NCBI GenBank assembly: GCA_017893485.1
Contig: CM030361.1
Coordinates: 310,826,437 to 310,890,436 of the forward strand
Origin: Hemerocallis citrina
Lineage: Eukaryota > Streptophyta > Magnoliopsida > Asparagales > Asphodelaceae
Direction: 5' to 3'
Length of the DNA stretch: 64,000 bases
The first letter of the stretch is position 1; the number at the start of each line of letters is the position of its first letter. Position numbers and translations under genes: made by a program. This document shows, piece after piece, positions 39,529-52,229 of the stretch. The notes under the pieces are model-generated. The model did no database searches and was not told where the DNA came from. It was given only the letters and a program-made list of their open reading frames with translations.

Positions 39529-42080
39529 ATGCTTCCAAAGGGAAAAGGGAAAGCAGTGGCTTCAAGCCGAAGTGCCGATCCTCTTCCTCCCCCCCCCCCC
39601 CCCCCCCCCCCCCCCTCTCTTCCTCTTGAGGGCGTTCCCTCTCAATTCCTTCAACTGGCACACCCGTCTCAACCTGAGCAGCAAGTTCAGCAGCTTCAAC
39701 TCGACCAACAAGGTCATCAGCCTTAGCATGAACAACTGCCTCCTCAACAAACTCACCATGCATCTGGAGAAACAGCACTGGGGGCGGAATCCTCTATACG
39801 ACCGTGTCACTATTCACAATGCTTCTACTGACTCAATGATCTCAAGAGGCCCCCGAGGGTTGAGGGATCTTCGCCAAGTTATCATCAATAGCCAACACGC
39901 AAATGACCTCCGAATTCAACTGGATGAAAGGCGAGCCCATTATGGGCCTCCTCAACCTGAGCAACAGGGGAGCAGAAGGAGTCTATCTCCCCGAAGACAG
40001 AGACCCCGCAGGACTCCTTCCCCTAAGGAGCACAGAAGAACCCCCTCTCCTAGAAGACAGAGGAACCATTACTCCCCGAGGGGATAGCAAAGAACCCCTC
40101 CTCAAGAGGGTAGTCGCCTGATGAATCAATCACCCCCTAGGAGAGAAAGAAGGGATGAAACACCAATTACCAGGGCAGAACTCCGAAACCTCGAAGAGCG
40201 GATCCTCCGGGCACTTAATGTTCAAGACAAGACTCAACGAACCAACACCCGTCGCTCCACTCCTCACCGAGAAGAGTCCCACGGGTTTACAAGATCCGAC
40301 CGACTGGATGACTCAGTGCTTCGCCGTCTCCAAAGAGTAGAAGACCACCTCCATAAGGCCCGTCAGGAGAAAGATCACCATGCCCAGAACTTCTGCCATT
40401 CTCCAGGACCATCATGGAAGCTTATGTCCCCGAGACTTTCAAACACCCCATTTTGAATCCTACAACGGGGAGGCCGATCCAGCTGATCATATCGAGAGTT
40501 TTAAAACACTCATGAAGATCCATCAAGCCTCGGATGCGCTCCTCTGCAAGACCTTCCCCGCAAATTTGAAGGGGCCAGCGAAAGAGTGGTACTTCCGCCT
40601 ATCCCCCAGCTCCATCTTCTCACTTGATCAATTCGAGGAGCTCTTCCTCACTCACTTCATCAACAGCCGTCGAGCCGAAAAAATGAGTGAATCCTTACTA
40701 AACCTGAGTCAGAGGAAAGGAGAATGCCTATGAGACTACGTTCGGCACTTCACAGCCGAGGCTCGATCCATCGTCTCCCTCGATCAATCTGTAGCCGCTG
40801 CGGCATTCAGACACAACGTCAATCACACCGACTTAAAGGCGTCCCTCGCTAAGAAGCCTCCCTGGGACTTCTCATAACTCCTACTGAGGAGCGAGAAGTA
40901 CATCTGGGCTGAAGATGCTCTACATCCCGATGACAAAAAAGAACCCCTGTCCGGGAACAAACAGAAAGGTGGAGATGAAGAAAACTTTAGGAAGTTCCAG
41001 AAAGACAACTATGGCAAACGCCACCCTACCCCTCGCTTTGAAAATTCACCCCCTCAATGTCGGCATCTCGGCAGTTCTCAAGGAAGTTGGCAAAGAGGGG
41101 CTGCTTTCACCTCCCCCGAAGATGATCACTCCAAGTAATATGAGAAACAGGGACAAGTGGTGTCGTTTTCACTGGGACCACGACCATGACACAGAAAACT
41201 ATCGGACTCTCAAGGAAGAGATCGAGGCCCTCATTCAACGAAGGCTATTAGCCCAGTTCGTTAGGAAAGACAGAGCAGATCCTCCTCCGCCCCGGGGGGC
41301 TAAGGAGCGAGTCGAGCGGCCCGCCGAGTCTCATGACTCAGAACCTGCAGTCATTCTTCACCTCATCGTACAAGAATACAAACATAAGCATAAGCAATGT
41401 AAACTGTTTACCCCAAGATTTAGATTCTTTCACTAATTATCATATCTTGAAGCAGTTACATAAGGATCAACCATATGGGGTTTCTACTACCGTCTTCTAT
41501 GTATTACCATACCGGAGATCAATCAAAAATCAATGAACTGTTAGGAACCGATGGGGGAAGAATCGAACTCCTCCCACAAAGCCTTCATAAGAGAAGTTAA
41601 TTCGGTACAGAACTTCCCTCCACCCAAAGCCCTTAGAATTCCCGTGACTTTCTCCGATAGGGACCTAGAAGGTGTTCGAACACCTCACTGTGATGCCCTC
41701 GTCATCAGTCTCAATATGTTCAATCACAAGGTGTGTCGAATCCTGCGACAATGGCAGCTCCGTAAACATCTTCTTCCTTGAAGCCTTCGAAGGCCTCAAG
41801 CTCTCCCGAGATCACCCCAAGCCAGTTGGGTACTCTGTCCATAGATTCTCATGGGTTCCAGTCGCGATCGAAGGGGTAGTCACTCTCGACGTGTTAGCTA
41901 GAAAAGCCCCTACAATTCGGATGGAAGCAATGGACTTCATGGTCGTCGATGTGAAAGTCGCCTACAATGCAATCCTTGGCCGACCAGGCCTCACCGCACT
42001 TCATGCCGTACCCTCAGCCTTCCACATGAAGATAAAGTTCCCGACCTTGGCAGGAGTAGGAGAATTCAAGGGAAGCTAGG
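39529..42080 (+). pseudogene. Ty3/gypsy gag-protease remnant
   Basis: Homologous in order to the gag-protease of the element at 53104-55284. The leader region opens with MLPKGKGKA and is interrupted by a 27-C run (39589-39615). Next are a gag core (about 40121-40900, with ESYNGEADPADHIESFK) and a zinc-knuckle-like CRFHWDHDHDTENY (about 41160). The protease region has DNGSSVNIFFLEAF, AYNAILGRPGLT and FPTLAGVGE (41672-42079). The reading is broken by several frameshifts and stops, and about 170 unrelated bases (about 41370-41545) separate gag from protease. Nothing polymerase-like follows, so the copy is truncated after protease. It is not functional. Confidence 0.85.
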
Positions 42081-42239
42081 AGATCGCTCGGAAATGTTAT
42101 ATGACTTCGATGAAGGGCCCAGTCCTCCCGCTTGAAGCACTAGAACACACTCAGAGGGGAACCAGGTCATCTCATAGCCAACTGACGACCCCGAAGATAC
42201 CCCTTGCCTCAAAAGTGATGTGACCAAGAGCTTAATACT

Positions 42240-42678
42240 TTCCTCCAAGTCCCCATAGTTTAAACATGTAATAATGACAGGTATTTATAATGGTCACAAC
42301 ATGTAATAAAGGCGCAAAACCATAGCAGCCAACCAGTTTATCATTTTAAGAAATAATCTAGCATTGTTGAAGGTCCGATCATTTTATTAGTGCTGCAAAT
42401 TCTATGATCATCGAGGTAATTTACGTTTATCTTTATCTTAATTTATGCAGTATTTTAATGACTTGTACCATCCCTAAATTTGAAAGATTAACCAAAGTTA
42501 TATATGTAGCTAATAGATAAGTGTGGAGTTCAGATACTTGTGAGGGAGGATAATTACAGTTGGTTTTGTATCTCCAAAATGAGTCCCAAACATATCACAT
42601 TCATGATAAATAGAGTTTTGTTACGTTAGATTACCCCACTTATCCTAACTTAATTTTCTTCCCAAACTGGGCCAAATT
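42240..42678. other. Spacer without recognised features
   Basis: AT-rich sequence between the end of the gag-protease remnant and the MITE at 42687. No gene or repeat was recognised. Confidence 0.5.
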
Positions 42679-42686
42679 ATCAAGAT

Positions 42687-43112
42687 TAGCATTGGTATCG
42701 GGTCGGGTCGGGTCGGGTCCTTCACTACCCGGACCCATGAGGACCGGGTCCGGGTCCGGGTCCAATTAAAATATTCCTACCCATTTGGGTAGGAGCGGGA
42801 GTGTGAGCGGCGAGCGGAGGCGGCGAGTTGAGGATTTAGAATAGAGGAGAGAAGAAAAAAGCATGAATTTTGAGTTTGAAGAGGAAGATTTAGAATTGAG
42901 GAGGAAGGAGGGGAGGGATGATGATAGAATATGGACTTTTTTTGTTGATTTTTTGGGTTTTTTTCCACGGGTCCGAGTCGTGTCTTTTTTGAGCGGATCC
43001 GGACCCAGACCCGATAGTACAACGGGTCCCATTTTAGGACCCGGACCCGGATAGGCCGGGTCGGTTCTGGTCCAATGCCGGGTCCGGGTTTCGGGTATTT
43101 ATACCAATGCTA
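42687..43112. mobile_element. GC-rich hAT-like MITE with 8-bp target duplication
   Basis: The termini are TAGCATTGGTAT and its complement ATACCAATGCTA. Flanks are ATCAAGAT (42679-42686) and GTCAAGAT (43113-43120), an 8-bp duplication with one mismatch, as hAT transposases make. Both ends are packed with GGGTCGGGTC and GGACCCGG motifs, like the subterminal repeats of the autonomous hAT remnant near 30400, though the terminal bases differ. The 426 bp contain no supported gene. Confidence 0.8.
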
Positions 43113-43604
43113 GTCAAGATGCATTAGGTGAGTCCACCTTTGCTGCCACCACCTACCACCATCTACCACCACCTATAAGGTTGGTTGTAATTTGGATATT
43201 TCAGGGAGAGAATTGGAGATTTGTTGTAAGATGAGTTAGTGGTTTTTCTTTTGGCCTATCTGTATACATCGCCGATGCCACCTCCGTTGCGCACTACTCT
43301 GCATATCCGTATACATCCTCTCTCTTTCTACTACATCCTCTCTTTTTGATTTTTTTTTCCAAACAAAAAAAGGAGAAAGGAAGGAATATTCATTGTTTTG
43401 GGTTTCTTTTTTGGGTTTCTTTTGTGTCTTCGATTTCAATATCCAGATAAGAAGAGAATAGAGAGAAATCTGGTATTGAGAGTGGGCTTGTTTTATTATT
43501 ATTATTATTGTTACTGTTATTGTTATTGTTATTATTATTGTTATTGTTATTGTTATTGTTATTATTTTCAGTAAAGTTAAAATAAAAAAAATAAAAAAAA
43601 ATCA
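43113..43604. other. Leader region before the copia gag, with TTATTG repeats
   Basis: No clear LTR or primer-binding site was found upstream of the gag start. The stretch 43495-43567 is an imperfect (TTATTG)n/(TTA)n repeat. Pyrimidine-rich sequence near 43310-43360 could be part of an LTR leader, but this is not proven. Confidence 0.5.
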
Positions 43605-46600
43605 ATGGGAGAAGAGAATTATAAAGCCAATGAAGTTCAGAAAGTTGAGGTTTCTGTCCGAAACTCCGATGCAGGTTCTTTTGGAAGTACCAAACTAAAT
43701 GGTACCAACTTTCGAACCTGGAAGAAGATAAACCTGTCAGTTTATCTTCGTGGTATTCACAAGATGAGGCATGTGTGCGGAACAACTAAGGCTCCCAGTG
43801 ATGAAGACGAAGAGGCTTATGCTAAATGGGAAGATGATGATGGGCTTGTGATGTCAATCTTGTTCAAAGCAATGACTAACGACGTGTTACAAATTATGGA
43901 AGAATGTGAAACCGCTGAGGCAATATGGAAAACTTTGGGGGATCTCTATACTAACGAATCTGATTTCATTCAGGTTCATGAGTTGATGTGCAAAGCTGCA
44001 GGACTGCAACAGAATGAGCAACCTATGTCTGTGTTTTTCACCAAGCTGAAGAATGTATCGGCTGAAATTGATCAGAAGCATCCGTGCAAGATAAAAAATC
44101 AGGAAGATATTGCATTGTACCAGAAAGAGAAGGAACTTGAGCGGGTTCATGTATTCTTGAGAGGGCTTGATGCAAAACATAACAGTGCCAAAAGAGAGTT
44201 GCTCAGAATACCAGACCCTCCTAGCTTGACCACAACTTTTACCTACATCTGCAAGGATGAATCCCAGCAGGAGAGTCTTAAACAGGTGCAAGTTGATGTG
44301 TTTAGTCTTGCCATTCAGGCTAAATCACCGATGCCATCCCTTCAGCAACAGCGTGCAGTCCCACTTCATAGCAATGCCCTCCACCAGGCTTTGCAAATCG
44401 CCCTCGTCCTCAATGCTCTCATTGTCATGATGTTGGGCATGTTCGTGAGACTTGTTGGAAACTAAACCCGCACCTCAGACCTGCACGGCAAGGTTATCAT
44501 CCTAAGGCAAAAGGTGTAGTTGTTCAATTAGTCTAAGAGCCCAATTTTTATGGCATGGCTGGACAGGATCACCATACCACAGCTGAAACAACTCCTTCTG
44601 CCTCTATTGCTGGTCATGGTAAGATAGGTATGGCTTTCAAGGATTCTAACTTTGTTGGTTCTGATACTTGGATTATTGATTCTGGTGCCTCTAATCATAT
44701 AACTTACGATAAATCTTATTTCACTAAGTTGTCTTCCCCGCCAGTGTCTTATGTTACAAATGCCAACGGTGAGGCTTTTCCTGTGTTAGGAACAGGATCA
44801 GTCCGTATTACCCCAACTTTACAACTTCACAATGTTTTATACGTGCTAGACTTGTCTCATCATTTGATATTCGAACCCAAGTTGAATACCGAGTCTCAAT
44901 GTTCCATAACATTTTATCCCATGTATGTGGTGTTTCAGGATCTTCTCACCAGGGAGACAATCGGTCGGGGGTATCTAAGGGGCAGGCTGTTTCATCTGGA
45001 TCAGACATATGCTGGGGTGAAACCAGGAACACAGTCCCACATCGCTTTGACTTCGATTTATTATCAGCTAAGTGAAATATGGTTATGGCATCGTCGAGTC
45101 GGGCATCCATCTTTTAGTCTTATGAAAAAGTCCATGCCTACTCTGTTTATTGGTGTGAATGATTTTTTTTTTATTGTGAAACATGTGTCTTGGCAAAGAG
45201 TCATCGTGCCACTTATTCTCCCAGTATTTCTACTAAAAGTGTGATTCCTTTCGAATTAATTCACTCAGATGTTTGGGGTCCTTCTAGAGAACCTACTCTG
45301 TCAGGTATGGGATATTTTGTGTTGTTTATTGATGAATGTACGCGATTATCTTGGGTTGCTCTTCTTATAATCAAAGATGAAGTCTTTCCAGCTTTCCAAG
45401 CTTTTCGTTTCTTGTTCAAACTCAATATAATAGCAACATTAAGGTCTTTCGTTCTAACCGGGGGGGGGGGGGGAGAGAGAATATGTTAATCGTGTATTTC
45501 AAGAGTTTTTCACAACCCATGGAATTGTTCACCAAACTACATGTCCACAAACACCTGAACAAAATGGTGTGTCTGAAAGGAGAAACCGCCATCTCCTTGA
45601 TATGGCCCGTGCTCTTCTCTTTAGTGCTCATATGCCTAAGTATCTTTGGGCCGATGTTGTTCAAGCTTCCTCCTATCTCATCAATCGTCTTCCATCCAGT
45701 GTCTTTTAAGGTAAAATCCCTTTTGAAGCTCTTGCTTCGCATGTCACTATACCTTCATTCCATAATCTTTCTGCTCGGGTCTTTGGTTGTGTTGTCTTTG
45801 TTCATGTCCCTAAAAATCAGAGATCAAAGTTGGATGTCCGGGCAATTAAGTGTGTTTTTGTTGGCTATGGAGGTTATCAGGAAAGGAAACAAGTGCTTCC
45901 ATCCTCCTACATGGAAGTATTATGTCACAATGGATGCGACTTTCTTTGAATATATGAGCTTTTTTTCTTCCTCTGATAGTACTCTTCAGGGGGAGAATTC
46001 ATATTTTGAAGAGTTATATCATGGAGAGGGGGAGGAAATTAAAGAAGGCGAAGAAGTCACATCGACAATGGTTAGTCTAACCGCAAAACCTATTTCAGTT
46101 GAAATTCACAACCCAGCAAGCAACCCAGTGATTACTGAAGCTCCTCCATTAACAGAAACACAAGATGAAGTTGAAAACACAGACGAAACAGCTGCTCCCT
46201 TGCCAAATGTTCCTACCCCTGATTCTCTACTTCCTGGTGTTGGAAGATCGTTCATTTGAGGTATGTCCTCCCACTAGTACTAATAGTAGTGAATCTGATG
46301 TCGGGCAATATGTATTACCAAATAGGTCTACTCGGGGTCAACCAGCCAAAAGATATGAACCCGCCATTCATGCAAAATCAAAGTACCCAGTAGCTAATTA
46401 CATATCCACTAAAAGATTTTCTAAGTCATATAAATTATTTGTGAATCAAATATCTGTTGTATCAATACCTAACAAAGTGCAGGATGCATTAGGGGATCCA
46501 AAGTGGAAGAAAGCAATGGAGGAAGAAATGGAGGCGCTGCAAAGAACAATACTTGGCAACTTGTGCCTCTACCACAAGGCAAGAAAGTTGTGGGTTGTCA

Positions 46601-47326
46601 TTGAGTGTTTACTGTGAAATATAATGCAAACGAATCTATGAATAAGTATAAAGCACGCCTTGTAGCGAAAGGGTTCACTCAGACGTATGGTATTGACTAT
46701 GATGAGACTTTTGCTCCAGTTGCCAAAATGAATACCATTCGGGTTCTTTTGTCTTCCGCTGACAGTTTAAATTGGCACCTTCATCAGTTTGATGTCAAGA
46801 ACACATTTCTTCATGGAGAGCTTGCTGAGGAGGTATACATGGTTCTTCCACCTTGATATATTGTCGCTTCTCCCAGCAATTTTGTGTGCAAGTTGAAAAA
46901 GTCTTTATATGGTCTCAAGCAGCCACCTCGTGCTTGGTTTGGAAGATTTTCCCAGTTCATGCGGAAGGTTGGTTACAGACAGAGTACCTCAGACCACACC
47001 TTGTTTCTCAAGCACCAACAAGGGAAGGTAACAGCTTTGATTATTTATGTTGATGATATGATAATCACTGGCAATGATATTGTTGAGGTGGATTGACTTC
47101 AGAGACAGTTAGCATCTGAATTTGAGATGAAGGATTTGGGTGAACTCAAGTATTTCTTAGGAATTGAGGTAGCCATAAGGAGAGAAGGAATTTACTTGTG
47201 CCAGAGAAAATATATTCTTGATTTGCTAACAGAAACGGGTATGTTGGATTGCAAACCAATTGACACTCCTATAGAACAGAACCATTATTTAGCTGAGTAT
47301 CCTCAGATTTTCAATTTTACGAGGTA
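43605..47326 (+). pseudogene. Ty1/copia gag-pol remnant, 3' truncated
   Basis: Starts at ATG 43605 with a copia gag (KLNGTNFRTWKK; about 265 residues). A frameshift precedes a CCHC zinc knuckle (CSHCHDVGHVRETC, about 44414). Protease follows (IDSGASNHIT, about 44680), then the pre-integrase region (LWHRRVGHPS, about 45090), integrase (HSDVWGPSREP, about 45260; PEQNGVSERRNRH, about 45555) and reverse transcriptase (46480-47326; [33 protein letters not shown]). Breaks include a stop near 44534, a 13-G run near 45461 that shifts the frame, and TGA codons at about 46853 and 47094. Homology stops after the reverse transcriptase (about 47300), so RNase H and the 3' LTR are missing. Intact relatives copy themselves through RNA in cytoplasmic particles. 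Confidence 0.85.
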
Positions 47327-47335
47327 ATAAAAAAT

Positions 47336-48940
47336 TATAGAGGAGGGCAAATAGAACATTGTATAATTGATGACTCATTTATAAGCTTCAAAATCCAAGA
47401 ATATGGAGTACTTTTACTCGATCCTAAGTTGTGTCTTAATAGTTGTGTAGAAACCTAGAATGACTTATATTTTGGAACGGAGGGAATATTGGTTAACCGC
47501 AATTAACTCATCCCCGAACAGAGTTGGGATGGTTGGCTGCCTTCTTACGCAGTCGACCGTCAAATTGCTTTTGCCTGCTGCTGCTTCTTCTTCTCTCTAT
47601 CGATGGTTCGGCCTCCTTCGCTTCATCATCATCTCTTCATATCGAACCCAAGTATGCAAGACATACACTCAATAGAGGTTAGTGAAAGTTACTTTTATAG
47701 TTATAGTTATCTAAACTTTGGTTCGTTTGGATCATTTTTGGGAGGTTCGCTTCCTTTTTTTTTTAACATCAAAGTTAAGAGTTAAGAGTTAAGACAAACT
47801 ATAGGTTATGGTAAGTATGTAAACTTCAATCCAACCAAATTCATTTTTAAAGCCAAAATGAAGGTATATGTACGCAATCTATAAGTTGCATTTCTCTACC
47901 TTGACATAAAAATTACATATAATTATCTTACATTTATATCCAAACATGGTCTTGCTAATTTTAGTTATTGTCACACTTTTACCTCCACTCAAAACATTAT
48001 CTTAACTCTATTTTTTGGGGGGTATTTGGCAAGCCATTAAAGCTAACTAAGCCTTATAGTTTTGACGTGTTTGCAAAGTTTAGATAAATGCACTCTTAGT
48101 GGATAAGATAACTGGAACTTTGAGGATGAAAAACAAGTCAAAATTAGTTATCTCAACTCCAGGTGGGTTCTCAAATAGCCCAAAGTTGAGAAAACTATAG
48201 TTTTTTAAATAACTCTCTAAAACTCATATATTTTCTTATCTAAACTCCATTCCCAAACACAGCATAAGTGTTCTATTCTTCTCTAACAATTCCTTCAAAT
48301 TTTATTGTTGCAAAAAAAAAAAAAACACAATCTGATTTTCAAAATGCATAGAATCAAACATGCACAAAGAGATGTACATAGATGCTTTACACGATTTAAC
48401 AACTGAAATAATTGCAGAGGGAACAAACACCAATCGTACTATTTAGTTTACTAGGATTGTAATAGGTAAGAACAGTACAATTTGGAGATCATACTGGCAA
48501 TCCGGTAGATTATATTTACTGGATTACTAGATAAATTGTTGTTTAGGTCTGTTCTTTTGTCACGTTCCAAGTTGTAAATACCCAGAACAAATGCCAAACC
48601 TACATGGAGTATTTGCACAATTTTTTGACAAGGCACCAACCTACCTTCAAGGCAATCATTAACATTTTTTTATTGTTAACGGTGGGTCAAAACTCTCTCG
48701 TGTTCCATTAAAAATAGTTTAACATAACATACAACCAAAAGATGGAGAATGAAGTTCATGAAACCCAACATACTAAGTCATGATATACAACCAAATGAAG
48801 TTCACAAGTAAGAGAACATGCCATATATAAGAGAATTCCTTGCTGAAAAATAATAGCAACCTACATACATATAATACAATAAATTGGCGCGGTACTACAC
48901 CAACCCAGCCAAAAAGACCTCATCCCCACGCATGAGGCCA
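47336..48940. other. Intergenic sequence, no supported gene
   Basis: AT-rich DNA with short frames only. Around 48015-48270 a stretch starts GGGGGTATTTGGCAAGCC and ends CCATTCCCAAACACAGC, which faintly resembles inverted ends of a small DNA transposon. The match is too imperfect to call. Confidence 0.5.
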
Positions 48941-48949
48941 ACAAATTCC

Positions 48950-49545
48950 AATCCGGCCTAAATAGGTCAGATGTAAACCCCAAACCTTTTCATTCCAAAC
49001 AATGGAAGCACCCCATCCAATTTGACATGAATATGTCAAAATTAAGCAATTTCTCTCATCCCCTAGCTTATCCACCAGCCACCATTGGCGCCAACGACAA
49101 CCACAACTGTCGTCGCCCTCAGCGGTAACGCTAACATCACCTCCAATCCCATTGACACAAGAAAAAACTCTAAGCACCCACCCAATTTGACATGAATATG
49201 TCAAATTTGAGCAATTTTTTCAAACCCTAACTTGTCAACCGTCCACCGTCGCCGCAACCTACAACTATCATCGTCCCCATCGGTAACACTAATGCCACCT
49301 CCAAGCTCATTGTAATGAGAGAAACCTCAGTCACCTACCCAATATGATCGGAATATGTCAAAATTGAGCAATTTCTCTCATCCCCTAAATTGTCCACTAT
49401 CTACTGTCACCCGCAAACACCACCTCTAAGCTCACTGACACAGGAGAAACCCCAGACACCCTCCCAATCTGACATGAATATGTCAGAATTGAGCACTTTC
49501 TCTCAACCCCTAATTTGTCCACTCTCTGCCATCACCCAATTTTAA
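48950..49545. repeat. Decayed tandem repeat, about four units of 125-165 bp
   Basis: The motif TTTGACATGAATATGTCAAAATTGAGCAATTTCTCTC or a close variant recurs at about 49021, 49186, 49343 and 49469. Each copy is followed by CCCCTAA-TTGTCCAC and a variable stretch with GCCACC and CACAAGAAAA-like words. Unit length shrinks along the array. It encodes no supported protein. Confidence 0.75.
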
Positions 49546-49563
49546 GCCCCCAGACTCAAAAAC

Positions 49564-52069
49564 TGCAACACCCTGAATTCCATATACTTGAAATCCGTGA
49601 CACATCCAGAAATTTTTACTTTAGTTGAGTACATAAACATAATATAATACAGAGAAATATAGAAAATCTTATCATATGTCCAAGTAACACGAAGTAATAT
49701 CGTGACATGCCCTCAGGATGCTACACTTGCACGCTATCTTCTCAGGCAAACTTACCTGCAAAACCAAAATTTGTAGGATCGTTAGCCTGTGAGGCTGATT
49801 GTAAAAATTTGAACTTTATTGAATTCATATTCAATTATATTAAAGGTGAGTTAATAAGTAATGACAATTCTACATGAAACATTCATAACATGAAAATGAC
49901 AATATTTTTTATATCTTTAATGGTTATCCAACAAGATACTACTTCATAAGTTCTTTATGCACCTTTTGGATGTACTATTCTAATGCATGCTTGTTTGTAA
50001 CGATATGAGGCTCATACAACATAGTTCTCAAATACAAACGACTAAGTATTTTCTTCTCAACATATGGTTCAATCTCTTGCTATGTATACCTAAACCCAAT
50101 GACTAGTACTCCAAAGCGTAATCATGTGCAAGTCGAACTCCTATGATATATGACCTCACCGACCTATCCCTAGGTCACATATGCAGATTTTCCGGGCGTA
50201 TATTTAGTCATGAACATTCCTGGGAGCCATAGCTATATACCAGCCATTTCATGGACCTTTCCGATCTACCCCTGCCGGCACACATGGATATTCTGGGTGT
50301 ATCCTCAATCGTGCTGCCCAGCAAATCGATCTTCTGTAACTACGGACCTTATCGGCTTACCTCTAGCCCACATATGTGAATTTACCGGGTGTATCCTTGG
50401 TCCCGAACATTTTCAAGAGCCTCAGCCCTTTACTAGCCATGTCCGTCATTGTTACAGTCATATCTTTTTCTAATGCAAGTTATTCACTAAGTGATGCACA
50501 ATAATATAGACTTAACTATCCATATTTCGGACATACATTTTACATAAACTAGAATTTTGGTCACAGATATATTATTCCACTCATCCCTCGGGGTTCTCTA
50601 ACTCTACCGCACTCGGGCCTCGCCTAAGTCACAATCATTCCCTTAAATTTGACCAAGTCATTATCTTGGATTCATGGACCTTACCAGCCTACCCCTAGCC
50701 CATACATGCATATTTGTCGGGCATATCATCAGTCATGAATAATCCTAGGAGCCGCGGGTCTTTACTGGCCATACACATGAATTTTTCAGGCGTATTCTCA
50801 ATCTCATATATAGAATTCATCATTTAAATATTCAACTTTATCTTTGGACAACAAGATAGTAGTCTTGCAGAAATCATATAAATTTCAACACTTATCAAAA
50901 AATAGATTTCTTAGTTTTATGTGAAACTTGAATGAGACTACAACAATACTGTGGTTAAGAACATCTCAATTTAACAACAATTATTTTGTCTAAATTCACA
51001 TGCAAAACAGTATGTTCACGTTTCCAGAAAACTGCAGTTATTGCTACTTATAAAAATCACTGAAAATATCATACTCCATGAAAATTTGAGTTCTTAAACT
51101 TGAAAGAAAGATTAATAAATCTACTTCAAAATATAAGTTTTGAGTTTCCTTAAAATACTACATATAAGATGTTAAAGTGGTCCAAAACCAGAAGGTGTAC
51201 AAATTTTCAGAATCAAGGGAAAACTGTCAAACCAGTCCTAAGTTCGGATTTGTTTAGAATACCAAACAATATAAAAACCTCATGAAATTTTGTGGAGATG
51301 TTGTAGACATATACAGGATACATATATAAAAATTTCAGCTTAAAATTCCATTTAGTTAAAGAGAAATGATTTTTGGGACAAACCTAAAATTCAGGACAAA
51401 AATCGTACAATAACTCCAAGTCAACCTCATTACTTCATCAATTTCTAATTCCTTCTACTATTGTAATTGCACACAATTAATTGACAACAAATCACATATG
51501 ATTCTATCAATCTAAGCATGAATACTCATCAAATACAACATATATAGCTTTTTCAACATGCAAACACCCTACAATATAATTGAAATTAGAGTAGTAAGTT
51601 GTTACCCACCTTTAATCACTTCCGAATTCGATTGCTTTTAAGCTCCAACGAAGCATTCAAATACCAAACTCGATAAACTTAACCTTATGAAAACTTTAAC
51701 TCCAAATATCTTTTTTTTCATCTCTTAAAGGCAAGACTTATGTAGGTATTTATAACCCTAATTATGCATTATTCCATCCAACTCATTAATCCACCTTCCC
51801 TAACTCTAAATTGTAATTTAATTTCATTGCCCATAAACCTCCCTTATTTCACCAACCAGTAAGATTCATGCATGATAAAAAAATGGATAATTTCATTAAT
51901 GCCATTTTTGATGATTCTCATTCACATATTTCTTGTAAGTCCATAGTCAGCAACTCAATTACTCTTAAGTCCTCAACTTCACAAAATAGTATATTAAATA
52001 TGCATATGAGTCATTCCCAAATATTCATATTCCACAAACAAAACATTTAAAAATATTCAGGGTATTACA
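49564..52069 (-). mobile_element. LTR-like block, 2.5 kb, minus strand (probable solo LTR)
   Basis: On the minus strand it reads TGTAATACCCTGAATATT ... GGGTGTTGCA, TG...CA ends of the same pattern as the 4.26-kb LTR. Internal phrases also correspond between the two (ATCCGTGACA near the left end; GTTGTAGACATATACA and CAGCTTAAAATTCC near 51300 against the block near 20650). Degenerate subrepeats built on ACCTTACCGGCCTACCCCTAG and TTCCGGGCGTAT occur between about 50150 and 50830. No internal region, primer site or coding sequence adjoins it, and the flanking 5-mers (AAAAC, TAAGA) do not match, so it is probably an old or recombined solo LTR. Confidence 0.65.
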
Positions 52070-52224
52070 TAAGATATTATACGCAATGGTACAAAATATA
52101 CGTGTATAACACATGTGGGGGCAAAATTGTCATAACTCGATTTTACGGGATATTATAAAAAAACCAACTCAGATCAGGCTGGAACTGGCCAGATCTGACT
52201 GGATCTAGCCATATCCGAATGGTG

Positions 52225-52229
52225 GTAGG
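52225..52229 (+). repeat. Target site duplication GTAGG, left
   Basis: GTAGG directly before TGTGACAG; an identical GTAGG follows the second LTR at 61572-61576. Confidence 0.9.

Noticed and set aside
48015..48270. Possible small DNA transposon
   Set aside because: Inverted similarity of the ends is weak and no target duplication was found.
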